A stretch of DNA of 64,000 nucleotides from Fibrobacter succinogenes (GTDB lineage: Bacteria; Fibrobacterota; Fibrobacteria; Fibrobacterales; Fibrobacteraceae): positions 1 to 64,000 of the forward strand of contig CADAWC010000020.1 in the NCBI GenBank assembly GCA_902791475.1, read 5' to 3'. Position numbers and translations under genes: made by a program. Under the pieces are notes generated by a model. It did no database searches. It was not told the origin of the DNA and worked only from the letters and a program-made list of their open reading frames with translations. Shown here in pieces: positions 9,528 through 17,096 of this stretch (position 1 is its first letter; each line of letters opens with the position of its first letter).

Positions 9528-10273
9528 CCTTGAAGATCAACCACAATTGAATAACGATTCATATCACCAACCACACCATTTTTAGATAAGTCAATCTGTT
9601 TATACGTCAAATCCCGACCATATCGAAACTCAACACCTACCCTTAGCGTTTCCATAAGAGGAAAAGACACATAACCACCTCCTCCTATTTCATCGTAAAA
9701 AATAGGCATCGGCATCGGGATTCCAAATCCAATCGCATCTCCATATGTATAATCCTCACGACCATTTCTAGACCAATGCTGAGTCAAACCTATACGAATT
9801 TTTTTGCCAATGGGCAATTGTTCAATAATGGACACTCCTCCACCCCATTGAAAATACTTGTGTTCCACTTTTTCTTGTTGCCACACCCAAAGATTACTCC
9901 AGCCCATTATGCCGAAATAATCACACACAAATCCAGCTTGTATATAAGGCGTTATAAAATCTAAACCCAAACCATATTTAAAATAGCCAACACTTCGTTG
10001 CATCGATACTGAAAATTCAATCGGCCATTCAGTCGCTTTATAAATCCAATCTTCATGTTCAATTCGACCCACTTTTTCTTTTGCAATATAACGCTCATCT
10101 TTTTCTCCATAAGCAATATCGCCCACAGTTACAGTAAGAGAAGCATTCCTTACAAAAGATTCTTCGCTCTTTTCCATAAACGCCGCAGCAGATGGCGGAT
10201 GAATAATGGCAACGCTGCACCCCGCAAGCATCGCCACCACAATCAAAACAAGTAAACAAGCCAACCGATTCAT
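9521..10273 (-). CDS. PPSAA-family lipoprotein, paralog 2
   Basis: 250 aa starting MNRLACLLVLIVVAMLAGCS (lipobox at Cys19), then HPPSAAAFMEKSEESF. It shares with paralog 1 the blocks GLDFITPYIQAGFVCDYFGIMGWSNLW, KVEHKYFQWGGGVSIIEQLP, GLTQHWSRNGRE, FYDEIGGGGY and VEFRYGRDLTYK. An ATG seven codons upstream (10294) is not conserved in the third paralog, although the sequence around ATGAATCG(A/G)TTGGC is, so the MNRL start is preferred. It is the first gene of a two-gene unit with paralog 1. The product is probably an outer-membrane lipoprotein of unknown role. Confidence 0.8.
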   Translation of the reverse strand: MNRLACLLVLIVVAMLAGCSVAIIHPPSAAAFMEKSEESFVRNASLTVTVGDIAYGEKDERYIAKEKVGRIEHEDWIYKATEWPIEFSVSMQRSVGYFKYGLGLDFITPYIQAGFVCDYFGIMGWSNLWVWQQEKVEHKYFQWGGGVSIIEQLPIGKKIRIGLTQHWSRNGREDYTYGDAIGFGIPMPMPIFYDEIGGGGYVSFPLMETLRVGVEFRYGRDLTYKQIDLSKNGVVGDMNRYSIVVDLQGW

Positions 10274-10392
10274 CACGTATAAAATAGCTTTCATTTAAAA
10301 AAATTCAACGTCGTTCATCAGCAAATTTCAGCTATCCATCAGACGATTCATACAAGAAGGAGATGCCCCATCAAACGAGGCATGGTAAAATA

Positions 10393-10437
10393 AAAACGGA
10401 CCGTTTTCTCGATGCCTAAGGGGACTCTGCCCCCTAA
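10393..10437. other. Hairpins between lipoprotein paralogs
   Basis: AAAACGGACCGTTTT (10393-10407) and GCCTAAGGGGACTCTGCCCC (about 10413-10432), the second repeated downstream of paralog 1 near 8710. Possible weak terminator-type structures for minus-strand genes; neither has a clear T run. Confidence 0.4.
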
Positions 10438-10462
10438 CTTCCCCGAAAGCAAAAATGTCTAT

Positions 10463-11185
10463 TCAGATTGCTCTTTTGAAAAAAAACATATAATCAAAAG
10501 AAAAAGTAAACCGATTCCTTTTTTCTGTGACATCACGACCATAACGAAATTCTAACGATATCATTCTATATGTAAAATAAACGCCCACGCCTATTTCTGT
10601 ATAAAGAACAGATTTCGCTTCACCAATACAACGTCTTGGGCCAAAAGCACCATAACATTCATCTTCATTCCAATATGATTCTCGACCATTTTTTGAAATA
10701 TGCTCTGTTATTCCTATTCTGATTTTATCACCAACAACCAACTGTTCTATAGCAGAAATTCCCCCAGTCAATCCCACTCCATCTGTTTTACCAGATCCAT
10801 CATCAATTCGATCTGATAACGGAAGTAAATTACTCCATGCCATTACCCCAAAATTTCTAGAAACAAAACCTGGTTGCCAAATCGGAGTCAAGCTTTGAAA
10901 ACCTAATCCTACTGTAAAATGAAATTTATTTATATAATGAATCAATGACAAATCCGCAAACCACTCACTAGATTCCACTTTATCATATTTCTTTGGTAAA
11001 TAATCTGTTCTTTTTGATTCATTCAATACCAAATCACCACCATACATAGCAAAATTCACATCGGTCACAGATTCATCTCTATACGAATTCATAAATGCCG
11101 CTGCAGAAGGTGGACGAGTTATAACGCTGCACCCCGCAAGCATCGCCGCCACAAGCAGAACAAATAAATAAGCCAATCGATTCAT
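10463..11185 (-). CDS. PPSAA-family lipoprotein, paralog 3
   Basis: 240 aa. MNRLAYLFVLLVAAMLAGCS signal (Cys19) followed by RPPSAAAFMNSYRDE. The domain is shared with the neighbouring paralogs: VGLGFQSLTPIWQPGFVSRNFGVMAWSNL, GGISAIEQL, GITEHISKNGRE, VLYTEIGVGVYF, LEFRYGRDVTEKRNRF. A GTG codon directly precedes the ATG; the ATG is preferred. About 30 bp of leader (AAAGCTATTTTATACGTG) is conserved with paralog 2, marking a recent duplication that included the promoter region. It is a separate unit, since 190 bp separate it from paralog 2. Function unknown. Confidence 0.8.
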   Translation of the reverse strand: MNRLAYLFVLLVAAMLAGCSVITRPPSAAAFMNSYRDESVTDVNFAMYGGDLVLNESKRTDYLPKKYDKVESSEWFADLSLIHYINKFHFTVGLGFQSLTPIWQPGFVSRNFGVMAWSNLLPLSDRIDDGSGKTDGVGLTGGISAIEQLVVGDKIRIGITEHISKNGRESYWNEDECYGAFGPRRCIGEAKSVLYTEIGVGVYFTYRMISLEFRYGRDVTEKRNRFTFSFDYMFFFKRAI

Positions 11186-11280
11186 CACGTATAAAATAGC
11201 TTTAATTCAAAAAGTTTCAACGTTATCCATCGGCTAATTTCAACCGCCCATCAGGCGATTCATACAAGAAAGCGATTCCG

Positions 11281-11325
11281 TCATACTTCGACTACGCTCA
11301 GCACAGGCTCCAGCCGGAATGACAC
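11281..11325. repeat. Dispersed CTTCGACTACGCTCAG-type repeat
   Basis: TCATACTTCGACTACGCTCA ... CCGGAATGACAC; same family as units at 16941-17055, 23701-23775, 27331-27375, 38281-38355 and 53880-54042. Confidence 0.6.
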
Positions 11326-11348
11326 TTGGGATGGGCATGACTATGCAT

Positions 11349-11382
11349 AAAAAGACCATATTGCTGACGCCAGCAATATGGT
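11349..11382 (-). terminator. Intrinsic terminator of dinD
   Basis: On the minus strand: ACCATATTGCTG GCGT CAGCAATATGGT CTTTTT, a perfect 12-bp stem with a 4-nt loop and a U run, 36 bp beyond the dinD stop. Confidence 0.85.
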
Positions 11383-11388
11383 TCACGC

Positions 11389-11418
11389 TATCATTTTCCC
11401 AGCGCCGGGAAAATGATA
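11389..11418 (-). repeat. TATCATTTTCCC hairpin abutting the dinD stop codon
   Basis: TATCATTTTCCC ... GGGAAAATGATA, a perfect 12-bp stem with a 6-nt loop, directly adjoining the dinD stop (0 bp). Near-identical to the in-gene palindrome at 12040-12069 and the hairpin at 12481-12508. Confidence 0.85.
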
Positions 11419-12255
11419 TTACTTTTTCTTTTTTTGAAATTTCAAAAGCATCGCATCTGCCCTTTTCAAACGACGCGCCACCTTCTTAACATCTTCACTT
11501 GCAGGCAAATTTTCGGGAACAATGCCGCGATCAAGAAGCATTTTGCGGACAGCGCGATTGTTATCCACATGTTCCTTCTCAATTTTCTTTTGCCCAAAAA
11601 GATTTTTCGTCTGCGTTTTAACCGAAGTCATCTCAGCCGCAAGATCCTTAGCCTTGATACTTACCGTAGGCAAGAAATCCGCTAGCGGGCGACTCACAGG
11701 AACATTATACTTACGCTTTAAAAGATTCGTATCAATGTTGAACAAAGCCTGATCGCCTTTAGAGCGAATAACGGCAAAGCCCTTGCTATCTACACCTCGT
11801 TCAAACAATACTCCCGAGAGGACCTTTTCGGTATGCGCAAGCTTTTCCCTCGCCTGCACACGTTCCAATTCATGAATACGGTCTTCAACGATCTCAGCCA
11901 CGCGAGTCTGCACAGCAAAGTAATTCTGTGCAAAAGATATTTCCGGCTTGCGAGAATCACCATTCTGTGCAATCAGATAACAAGCATAGCGAGTAAGCAT
12001 ATAATCATCAACTTCACGTACAGCGCCCTTTGCAAGATGGATCATTTTCCCGGCGCCGGGAAAATGATCATCTACAATTTCGCCTGCATTTTTACAGGCT
12101 TCCTTCGCCTTTTCAATAGCATTACTAAAACGCTCCCATTTAGTATATCCAAGTAACGTACTCAAGTCACGAGCACTCCAACATTCCACCCCTTGGTATT
12201 CGCAAGCAATAGCTTGGAACTTTTCGAACAGAGTCTTGATCTCTTCGGACTTCAT
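11419..12255 (-). CDS. dinD: DNA-damage-inducible protein D (DinD family)
   Basis: 278 aa. The BRO-N-like N-terminal region contains [21 protein letters not shown], then [64 protein letters not shown], which is the diagnostic DinD core. The C-terminal basic region ends in a KKKK tail. DinD is an SOS-induced protein in E. coli, reported as a RecA inhibitor. The ATG at 12255 is chosen because GGAGG stands 5 bp before it; an ATG 12 bp upstream would contain that ribosome site. A TATAAT box lies at 12276-12281 on this strand; no LexA box was recognised. Codons for [11 protein letters not shown] form a perfect 30-bp palindrome (12040-12069), where E. coli DinD (from memory) reads HFADIGKM. Confidence 0.92.
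   Translation of the reverse strand: MKSEEIKTLFEKFQAIACEYQGVECWSARDLSTLLGYTKWERFSNAIEKAKEACKNAGEIVDDHFPGAGKMIHLAKGAVREVDDYMLTRYACYLIAQNGDSRKPEISFAQNYFAVQTRVAEIVEDRIHELERVQAREKLAHTEKVLSGVLFERGVDSKGFAVIRSKGDQALFNIDTNLLKRKYNVPVSRPLADFLPTVSIKAKDLAAEMTSVKTQTKNLFGQKKIEKEHVDNNRAVRKMLLDRGIVPENLPASEDVKKVARRLKRADAMLLKFQKKKK
12040..12069. repeat. Perfect 30-bp palindrome inside dinD
   Basis: GATCATTTTCCCGGC joined directly to its reverse complement GCCGGGAAAATGATC, no spacer. It encodes DHFPGAGKM in dinD. Two hairpins with the same arms follow the stop codons of dinD and of the TfoX-N gene. Confidence 0.95.
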
Positions 12256-12275
12256 TATAGCCTCCATGTAATCGT

Positions 12276-12281
12276 ATTATA
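12276..12281 (-). promoter_or_regulatory. Probable -10 element of dinD
   Basis: TATAAT on the minus strand, 21 bp upstream of the preferred dinD ATG and just before its GGAGG site. A candidate -35 (TTGCCG) lies at short spacing (14 bp), so only the -10 is suggested. Confidence 0.4.
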
Positions 12282-12480
12282 CGACGCCGTTTTTGCGGCA
12301 AGTTTATAATTAGAGGCGTTCCTGCAAAATCAAATTATGACTAAAGCAAAAACGCACCTCGCCTTTGTATAGCGAGATACGCAGTCATTAATGTATCTAT
12401 ATATTAAAAAGTTGGCAAGGGGTACATAAAAATTTTACATAACCCAACAAAAAACTACCACCCTTGAAAATCAAAAACAG

Positions 12481-12508
12481 ACCATTTTCCCCACGCCGGG
12501 AAAATGGT
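12481..12508 (-). terminator. Hairpin/terminator directly after the TfoX-N gene
   Basis: On the minus strand: ACCATTTTCCC GGCGTG GGGAAAATGGT followed by CTGTTTTTG; 11-bp stem, 1 bp after the stop. Same core as the dinD palindromes. Confidence 0.75.
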
Positions 12509-12509
12509 C

Positions 12510-12827
12510 TCACTTCTTCTTCACAGCGGGCAATTCCGGGAGCATGGCGTCGAGCAAGCGCACAAGCAAGCCGTTGTCTGCAATCTGTTCAGCAGAGACA
12601 CGCAACATCGGCTTTGCGCCATCGTAGGGCAACTGCAATTTTGCATCCGGGAGCACAGCCTTCGCAGCAGCCACAGGCTTCACGAGCAAGCGATCATCGT
12701 AAATCCCACCGAAAATTTTTCCATCGGCGTAAAGGATGTACTCGCCCATCATCTTGCGGGTTGTCACACGCAGCACCCCCTTGAACTGAGCCAAGACATA
12801 ATCACGGAACTTTTCAGAACTCGGCAT
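12510..12827 (-). CDS. TfoX N-terminal domain protein
   Basis: 105 aa, the size of a stand-alone TfoX-N domain. RKMMGEYILYADGKIFGGIYDDRLLVK is the characteristic TfoX_N segment (usual form MMG(E)YLLY..GK..G.I.D..LLVK). TfoX in gamma-proteobacteria regulates competence; stand-alone TfoX_N proteins have no established role. It overlaps the 3' end of the upstream lipoprotein gene by 14 bp in another frame, so translation is probably coupled. A hairpin with the dinD-type palindrome follows its stop by 1 bp. Confidence 0.88.
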   Translation of the reverse strand: MPSSEKFRDYVLAQFKGVLRVTTRKMMGEYILYADGKIFGGIYDDRLLVKPVAAAKAVLPDAKLQLPYDGAKPMLRVSAEQIADNGLLVRLLDAMLPELPAVKKK

Positions 12828-13839
12828 TTTTATTCTTCACCAAATTAACGATACAGTCTCTAAATTCACCAGCATTACCAATATAGTAGCTATCCGCACC
12901 ATAATACAAAAGCGAGTCTTTGCTATTGTAGGTGGAAGCAAGATCCATCAGCCCCGCGTTTTCTGCCTTACAAATTTCTGGAGTCATTCTAGAATCAGAC
13001 ATATAATCCAAAATGCAAACTCCATTGCCAGATTTCAAAGTTGCACCAACTTCTACATAACTACCACTGTTATACTGCAAGCGTTTCGCCTTGGTAAACT
13101 CGACCTCAAAATTCTGCCCCCGAATCACAAAAGAAATATGCGTTTTATCTTTACTGTTAATAACAACATTCCTTTTTTGCGCATGGGCTTCAAAATTTTC
13201 ACTTTTCCAGAATGCCGTCCATGGAAAAACTTCATATTGCGATGTAATAATCACATCAAAGATATCTTCCATAAAAGAAGACCCCGTATAATCATCATAT
13301 TCATCTTCTGTCGGGGCATATATATCAATCGCATTTCCGTTCAAATCAGTCACTGAGGCAAAAAGGGTATCCTGCGTAAAATCAAAGTATGTAATTGTAT
13401 TTTTCAGTCTGCCACTCAACTCTTTTGACTCACGGCAATCAATCGAATTGCTTTCTTGAACATACTCGCAATTTGTCTTTTTCCATTTATTCTTAATTTG
13501 CCCGTTTTTACCATCAACAAAAACTTGACCATACTTTCGAGATTCTCCATCGTTATAGAAAATAACAAGCGTATCGCCTCTAAAATCATAGTCCCTTTCA
13601 ATATGTTGTGTATCCACCATCGTCACAAATTCATATTTGTCATCATCGACTTTACAAACATCATGACTGTGCACTTCAAAAGTCGAAAACTTCCGATTTG
13701 CCTCATCCAAGACAAGCGGGTACTTGACACCCACAAAATTTTCCCTTGAATTATTGGACACCGGGTTAGACTCGTTACTTTCACTGCAAGCAAGCATCGT
13801 AGCACAACAAAGCAGACCAGCAAGACCTAAAAATTTCAT
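12814..13839 (-). CDS. Lipoprotein, unknown function
   Basis: 341 aa. The signal MKFLGLAGLLCCATMLACS has its lipobox Cys at 18, followed by a polar Ser/Asn linker (SESNESNPVSNNS). The mature part alternates beta-strand-like and charged segments, with scattered cysteines (about 8), no transmembrane segment and no domain I recognise. AAGGAG lies near the start (reverse strand, just upstream of 13839). Its 3' end overlaps the TfoX-N gene by 14 bp. The upstream region is shared with the divergent gene at 14175 and holds three copies of the ATGCATATAAA inverted repeat, which may therefore control either gene. Confidence 0.75.
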   Translation of the reverse strand: MKFLGLAGLLCCATMLACSESNESNPVSNNSRENFVGVKYPLVLDEANRKFSTFEVHSHDVCKVDDDKYEFVTMVDTQHIERDYDFRGDTLVIFYNDGESRKYGQVFVDGKNGQIKNKWKKTNCEYVQESNSIDCRESKELSGRLKNTITYFDFTQDTLFASVTDLNGNAIDIYAPTEDEYDDYTGSSFMEDIFDVIITSQYEVFPWTAFWKSENFEAHAQKRNVVINSKDKTHISFVIRGQNFEVEFTKAKRLQYNSGSYVEVGATLKSGNGVCILDYMSDSRMTPEICKAENAGLMDLASTYNSKDSLLYYGADSYYIGNAGEFRDCIVNLVKNKNAEF

Positions 13840-13905
13840 AAAAAACTCCTTCCAAATCGTTTACTGCTAATAATACATTATTTCAGCATCCATTTTTAAC
13901 AGTCG

Positions 13906-14111
13906 TGCATATAAAAATTCATTTTCCATCTTTTTATATGCATTTTTCTACTTTATCCAAAGTATTTTCGTATTTCTTGCTAATTTTTATACATATAAAA
14001 CAATCCATTTGGTCAATTTTATATGCATCGCACACTATTTTTCCTCAAAAAAACTTCGCAAACCTTCAAATCATGCATATAAAAAAGCGCCTTTGATCTT
14101 TTTATATGCAT
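13906..14111. repeat. Second array: three ATGCATATAAA inverted-repeat units
   Basis: Unit A 13906-13942: TGCATATAAAAA / TTTTTATATGCA, perfect 12-bp arms and a 13-nt spacer. Unit B 13989-14028: ATACATATAAAA / TTTTATATGCAT, one mismatch. Unit C 14073-14111: ATGCATATAAAAA / TTTTTATATGCAT, perfect 13-bp arms. Spacing is about 83 bp. The array occupies the divergent intergenic region 13840-14174, which shows nothing else. Confidence 0.9.
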
Positions 14112-14174
14112 TCCCCTTAAATTTCGGCACGTAAACAGCCTTATTTGCCTAATTTGTTGTATATTATATGCCGC

Positions 14175-14999
14175 ATGACAGCAAAATTCACTGAAGAATA
14201 TCTCAAGGACTATAAAGAACAAATTCGCAAGTTGCCGCTTGACGAACTCTACGAAGTTCTAGATATCATCAGAAAGGACGATTCTCCAGAACGCCAGGAC
14301 ATTGTCAAAGCTCGCATTGCTGAAATCGAAGACGAATCAGATGATGAATCGAATGTTGCACCCAGCGCGCCATTTCCCGAGCAACCTCCCGAGCCAAATC
14401 CAAACCTCAGCGATACCCAAATCACGTTCCCAAGTGAACAAGTAGACTCCGAAAATGACGATTCATCAACTCTCGAAATAACGCAAGAAGAATTAGACAA
14501 AATCAACAACACGCAACATTTGCCGGACTCCGACGGATGCATCACATTCGTCTTCTTTGTAGCAATAGGTTTTGGCATTGCCCTTTTTGCACTTGTCGGA
14601 GGATCTATGAGCGCAAACAGGACCGCTGGCTTCCACGATTTAAAAATAACAACCGTTCTGCCATATTTCAAATACGTCCCTATAGCTTCTATCTTGTTTT
14701 TCCACTACCTATCAACAAAAGAAAAAATCCGAAACTACTGGCTAAACCATCTTAAACTAGCACTCAGCATCGCATCATTTCTCGCTGTGAACGCAATCAT
14801 AACCTTCATCACAGGAACATACAGCGGGATTTTCCACAGTTGCTCAGGAAGGCCCGCCTATATGATAGCCGCAGGGGTTCTCTTTTTCTCGATAACATTT
14901 ATCGTGAACACATTCTTGCCCATCAGCCAAAGATACCGTCCAAAAAACGGGTTTACGCTAGCAGCGCTTGCCCTCGTCCTTGAAACCGCCATTCGATAG
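14175..14999 (+). CDS. Membrane protein with acidic N-terminal region, unknown function
   Basis: 274 aa from the ATG at 14175 (a TTG ten codons upstream at 14145 is in frame but less likely). Residues 1-125 are soluble and acidic/Pro-rich: KFTEEYLKDYKEQIRKLPLDELYEVLDIIRKDD, then a linker rich in Asp, Glu and Pro. Residues about 127-275 hold four or five hydrophobic segments (CITFVFFVAIGFGIALFALVGG and others). No known domain is recognised. No good ribosome site is seen; the AT-rich TATATTATATG stretch directly before the start suggests a promoter very close to the gene and a short leader. Divergent from the lipoprotein gene, sharing the inverted-repeat array. Confidence 0.65.
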   Translation: MTAKFTEEYLKDYKEQIRKLPLDELYEVLDIIRKDDSPERQDIVKARIAEIEDESDDESNVAPSAPFPEQPPEPNPNLSDTQITFPSEQVDSENDDSSTLEITQEELDKINNTQHLPDSDGCITFVFFVAIGFGIALFALVGGSMSANRTAGFHDLKITTVLPYFKYVPIASILFFHYLSTKEKIRNYWLNHLKLALSIASFLAVNAIITFITGTYSGIFHSCSGRPAYMIAAGVLFFSITFIVNTFLPISQRYRPKNGFTLAALALVLETAIR

Positions 15000-15005
15000 A
15001 CGCGT

Positions 15006-16067
15006 TTACAATTTCTTTTTCAGCATTTTTGCGCTCGGCTTTTCGACAAGTTCGTGCAAAGCAACGGCAATAAGCGAACAAAGCGTAACCGATACAGCAA
15101 TTTGCAGCACATTATTTTGAATACCGCACACTGCAAACAGCCAGTTTTCAATTTCAGTATTGAATGTCTGCGCCAAGAAAAACGCATAGCTCGCCGCACT
15201 CGCATACCGCAGCACCGCTGACCCCTGCAGCCGTGGCGACTTGATCCCCGCCAGCGTTAAAATCATGCAGGCAAACAGCGGAACCACAATCCAGTCGTAA
15301 AGCATGTAATTGCCTACGAAAACATTCAACCGAACCGCAATCGAAATTCCGGCAATCAAAAGCACCGCCTCGGCGATAAGAGCTTTCCAAGTTGCAAGGA
15401 CTTTCGCCACACCAGCCTTTATCGGCAAAGAGCACAACAGCACGCCAATGAAAAATTCAAGACCTCGGAAAAATGGGTTCGAATAAATCGAGTCCGTCTT
15501 GAACGTATGCACCACAAGCGGCGACCAGAACAAAATAGCTGTGCAAACCGCAAGCGCCATCCACTTCGTACGCGTCGACATCTGCTTTACGATTTCCTGC
15601 ATCAGCGGGAACGCCAAATACGCAAACAGCAAGCAAGAGATAAACCAGGTCCCGCCATTATGGCTCACCGGGAACAGCGTCGAAAACACGCTTTGCAATC
15701 CAAACAGTTCAATCGGCAACAGCACCAGATTCTGGGACACCGATTCTTGCCCCAGCGTCACGACGAACAACATAGCCACGACCAAGTACAAAGGAAAAAT
15801 TCCGAAAACGCGTTTCAGGTAAAAGTTCTTGAGTGCCGGAGCCTGCATAAGCGACTTGTCCTTGTACGTCAAGAATAGCACATAGCCCGAAAGCATAAAG
15901 AACGCCGTCATGAACACGGCTCCCATCGAGACAAAACCCGTCAGCGATCCAAAACTGTTTTCGTGATGGATATGGCAATGGAATAGCAGCACCATCACGG
16001 CTGCCACAATCCGAAAGAGATCCAGCCCCGCCGCACGACGTGTGGCTTTTTCCTTATCAATAATCAT
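15006..16067 (-). CDS. Acyltransferase 3 family membrane protein (OafA/YrhL type)
   Basis: 353 aa, usual length, about ten hydrophobic segments. The N-terminus RAAGLDLFRIVAAVMVLLFHCH carries the conserved R-x-LDL-R-x-x-A motif with the following His. FFMLSGYVLF and FYLKRVFGIFPLYL are the next family landmarks. These proteins move acyl groups (often acetyl) from the cytoplasm to sugars of LPS O-antigen, exopolysaccharide or peptidoglycan. The C-terminal tail is Lys-rich. It ends 6 bp from the convergent membrane-protein gene and is preceded by a PPSAA lipoprotein on the same strand, ending 21 bp upstream of this start region, so they may share a transcript. The acceptor cannot be told from sequence. 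Confidence 0.9.
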   Translation of the reverse strand: MIIDKEKATRRAAGLDLFRIVAAVMVLLFHCHIHHENSFGSLTGFVSMGAVFMTAFFMLSGYVLFLTYKDKSLMQAPALKNFYLKRVFGIFPLYLVVAMLFVVTLGQESVSQNLVLLPIELFGLQSVFSTLFPVSHNGGTWFISCLLFAYLAFPLMQEIVKQMSTRTKWMALAVCTAILFWSPLVVHTFKTDSIYSNPFFRGLEFFIGVLLCSLPIKAGVAKVLATWKALIAEAVLLIAGISIAVRLNVFVGNYMLYDWIVVPLFACMILTLAGIKSPRLQGSAVLRYASAASYAFFLAQTFNTEIENWLFAVCGIQNNVLQIAVSVTLCSLIAVALHELVEKPSAKMLKKKL

Positions 16068-16088
16068 ACATCTAAATTATAGTTCAAA

Positions 16089-16724
16089 TCAATTAAAGAA
16101 TGCGTAATTCGTCATAAAATAAAAGCGATTTCTCGGTTCACCAATTTCGCGACCGTAACGGAATTCAATGGAAAATCCCTTGTAAGTTAAATATGTTCCT
16201 ATACCAAATTCAGGATAGTATCCATTTTTAAAATCAAAAGATCCATAATCATCAGGGTCCGATTTAGCACTTAAATTATTTGAAATATGTTCGCTAAGGC
16301 CCACTTTAAAATTTTCGCTAATTGGATATTGCTGAATTAACATGCCGCCGCCAATCCATATCGTATGAGATTTTCCATCGCAGTGTTCAGTTTCTCTAAA
16401 AAATCCCCATCCTTGCACCCCAAAATATTCTCCTCGTAAACCAGCTATCGGCACAATAGTCACTAACTCCAGAGACGCTCCTATTTCAAATAAATTTACA
16501 CGACCATAACCAGACAAAACATAAAAAAAGCCTTTATCATTATCAGTTCCATATGGTCCTTCTTTATCGTACAAATCACCATTCAAAAATACTCCACCTA
16601 CAGAAAAAAATCCATCATTCTTTTTCACATTCATAAACTGCGCGGCAGAAGGCGGATGGCTGGAACACCCCGCTAAAAGCAGGGCCAACGCACACAAAAC
16701 CGCAGAACAAAACTTTCGAATCAT
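16089..16724 (-). CDS. PPSAA-family lipoprotein, paralog 4
   Basis: 211 aa. Signal MIRKFCSAVLCALALLLAGC (Cys20) followed by SSHPPSAAQFMN. Shorter and more divergent than the 8.7-11.2 kb paralogs, but with the same blocks: LELVTIVPIAGLRGEYFGVQGWGFF, GGMLIQQYP, VGLSEHISNN, YPEFGIGTYL, IEFRYGREIGEPRNRFYF and a terminal FFN. It lies upstream of the acyltransferase on the same strand (21-bp gap). Probable outer-membrane lipoprotein with a beta-rich domain; function unknown. Confidence 0.75.
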   Translation of the reverse strand: MIRKFCSAVLCALALLLAGCSSHPPSAAQFMNVKKNDGFFSVGGVFLNGDLYDKEGPYGTDNDKGFFYVLSGYGRVNLFEIGASLELVTIVPIAGLRGEYFGVQGWGFFRETEHCDGKSHTIWIGGGMLIQQYPISENFKVGLSEHISNNLSAKSDPDDYGSFDFKNGYYPEFGIGTYLTYKGFSIEFRYGREIGEPRNRFYFMTNYAFFN

Positions 16725-16940
16725 TTTATAAAGTTAAAATATTTCCGATAAATGCAAGAGCATTTTATCTGCTGATTTCATCCGCGTATCAGAATTTTCA
16801 GGATAAATGCAACATAAAAGAGATTCCCGCTCCCTGGAACATGTCCGAGGCAGTCTTTGCCGGAAATGACAAAAGAGGCCGCATAACGAAACCATAATAG
16901 ATTCTATCGGCACTCCGTGCCTCCAGAATGACAACCACAA

Positions 16941-17096
16941 GATCATCGACTTACTTCGGCTTCGCTCACTTCGACATAGCTCAGTGCAGGCAGCACAGGT
17001 CGCGAGGATGACAAACGCACTGGATCCTATCGGGCTTTGCCCTCCAGGATGACACGTTCCTAACGGCCTTACGGCCTACCAACCACTAACCACTTC
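16941..17096. repeat. Cluster of dispersed intergenic repeats
   Basis: Several imperfect CTTCG...CTCAG...AGGATGACA units in tandem (16941-17055), plus a CTACCAACCACTAACCACTT tract next to the following stop codon. The 372-bp gap 16725-17096 holds no gene that I can support. Confidence 0.6.
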
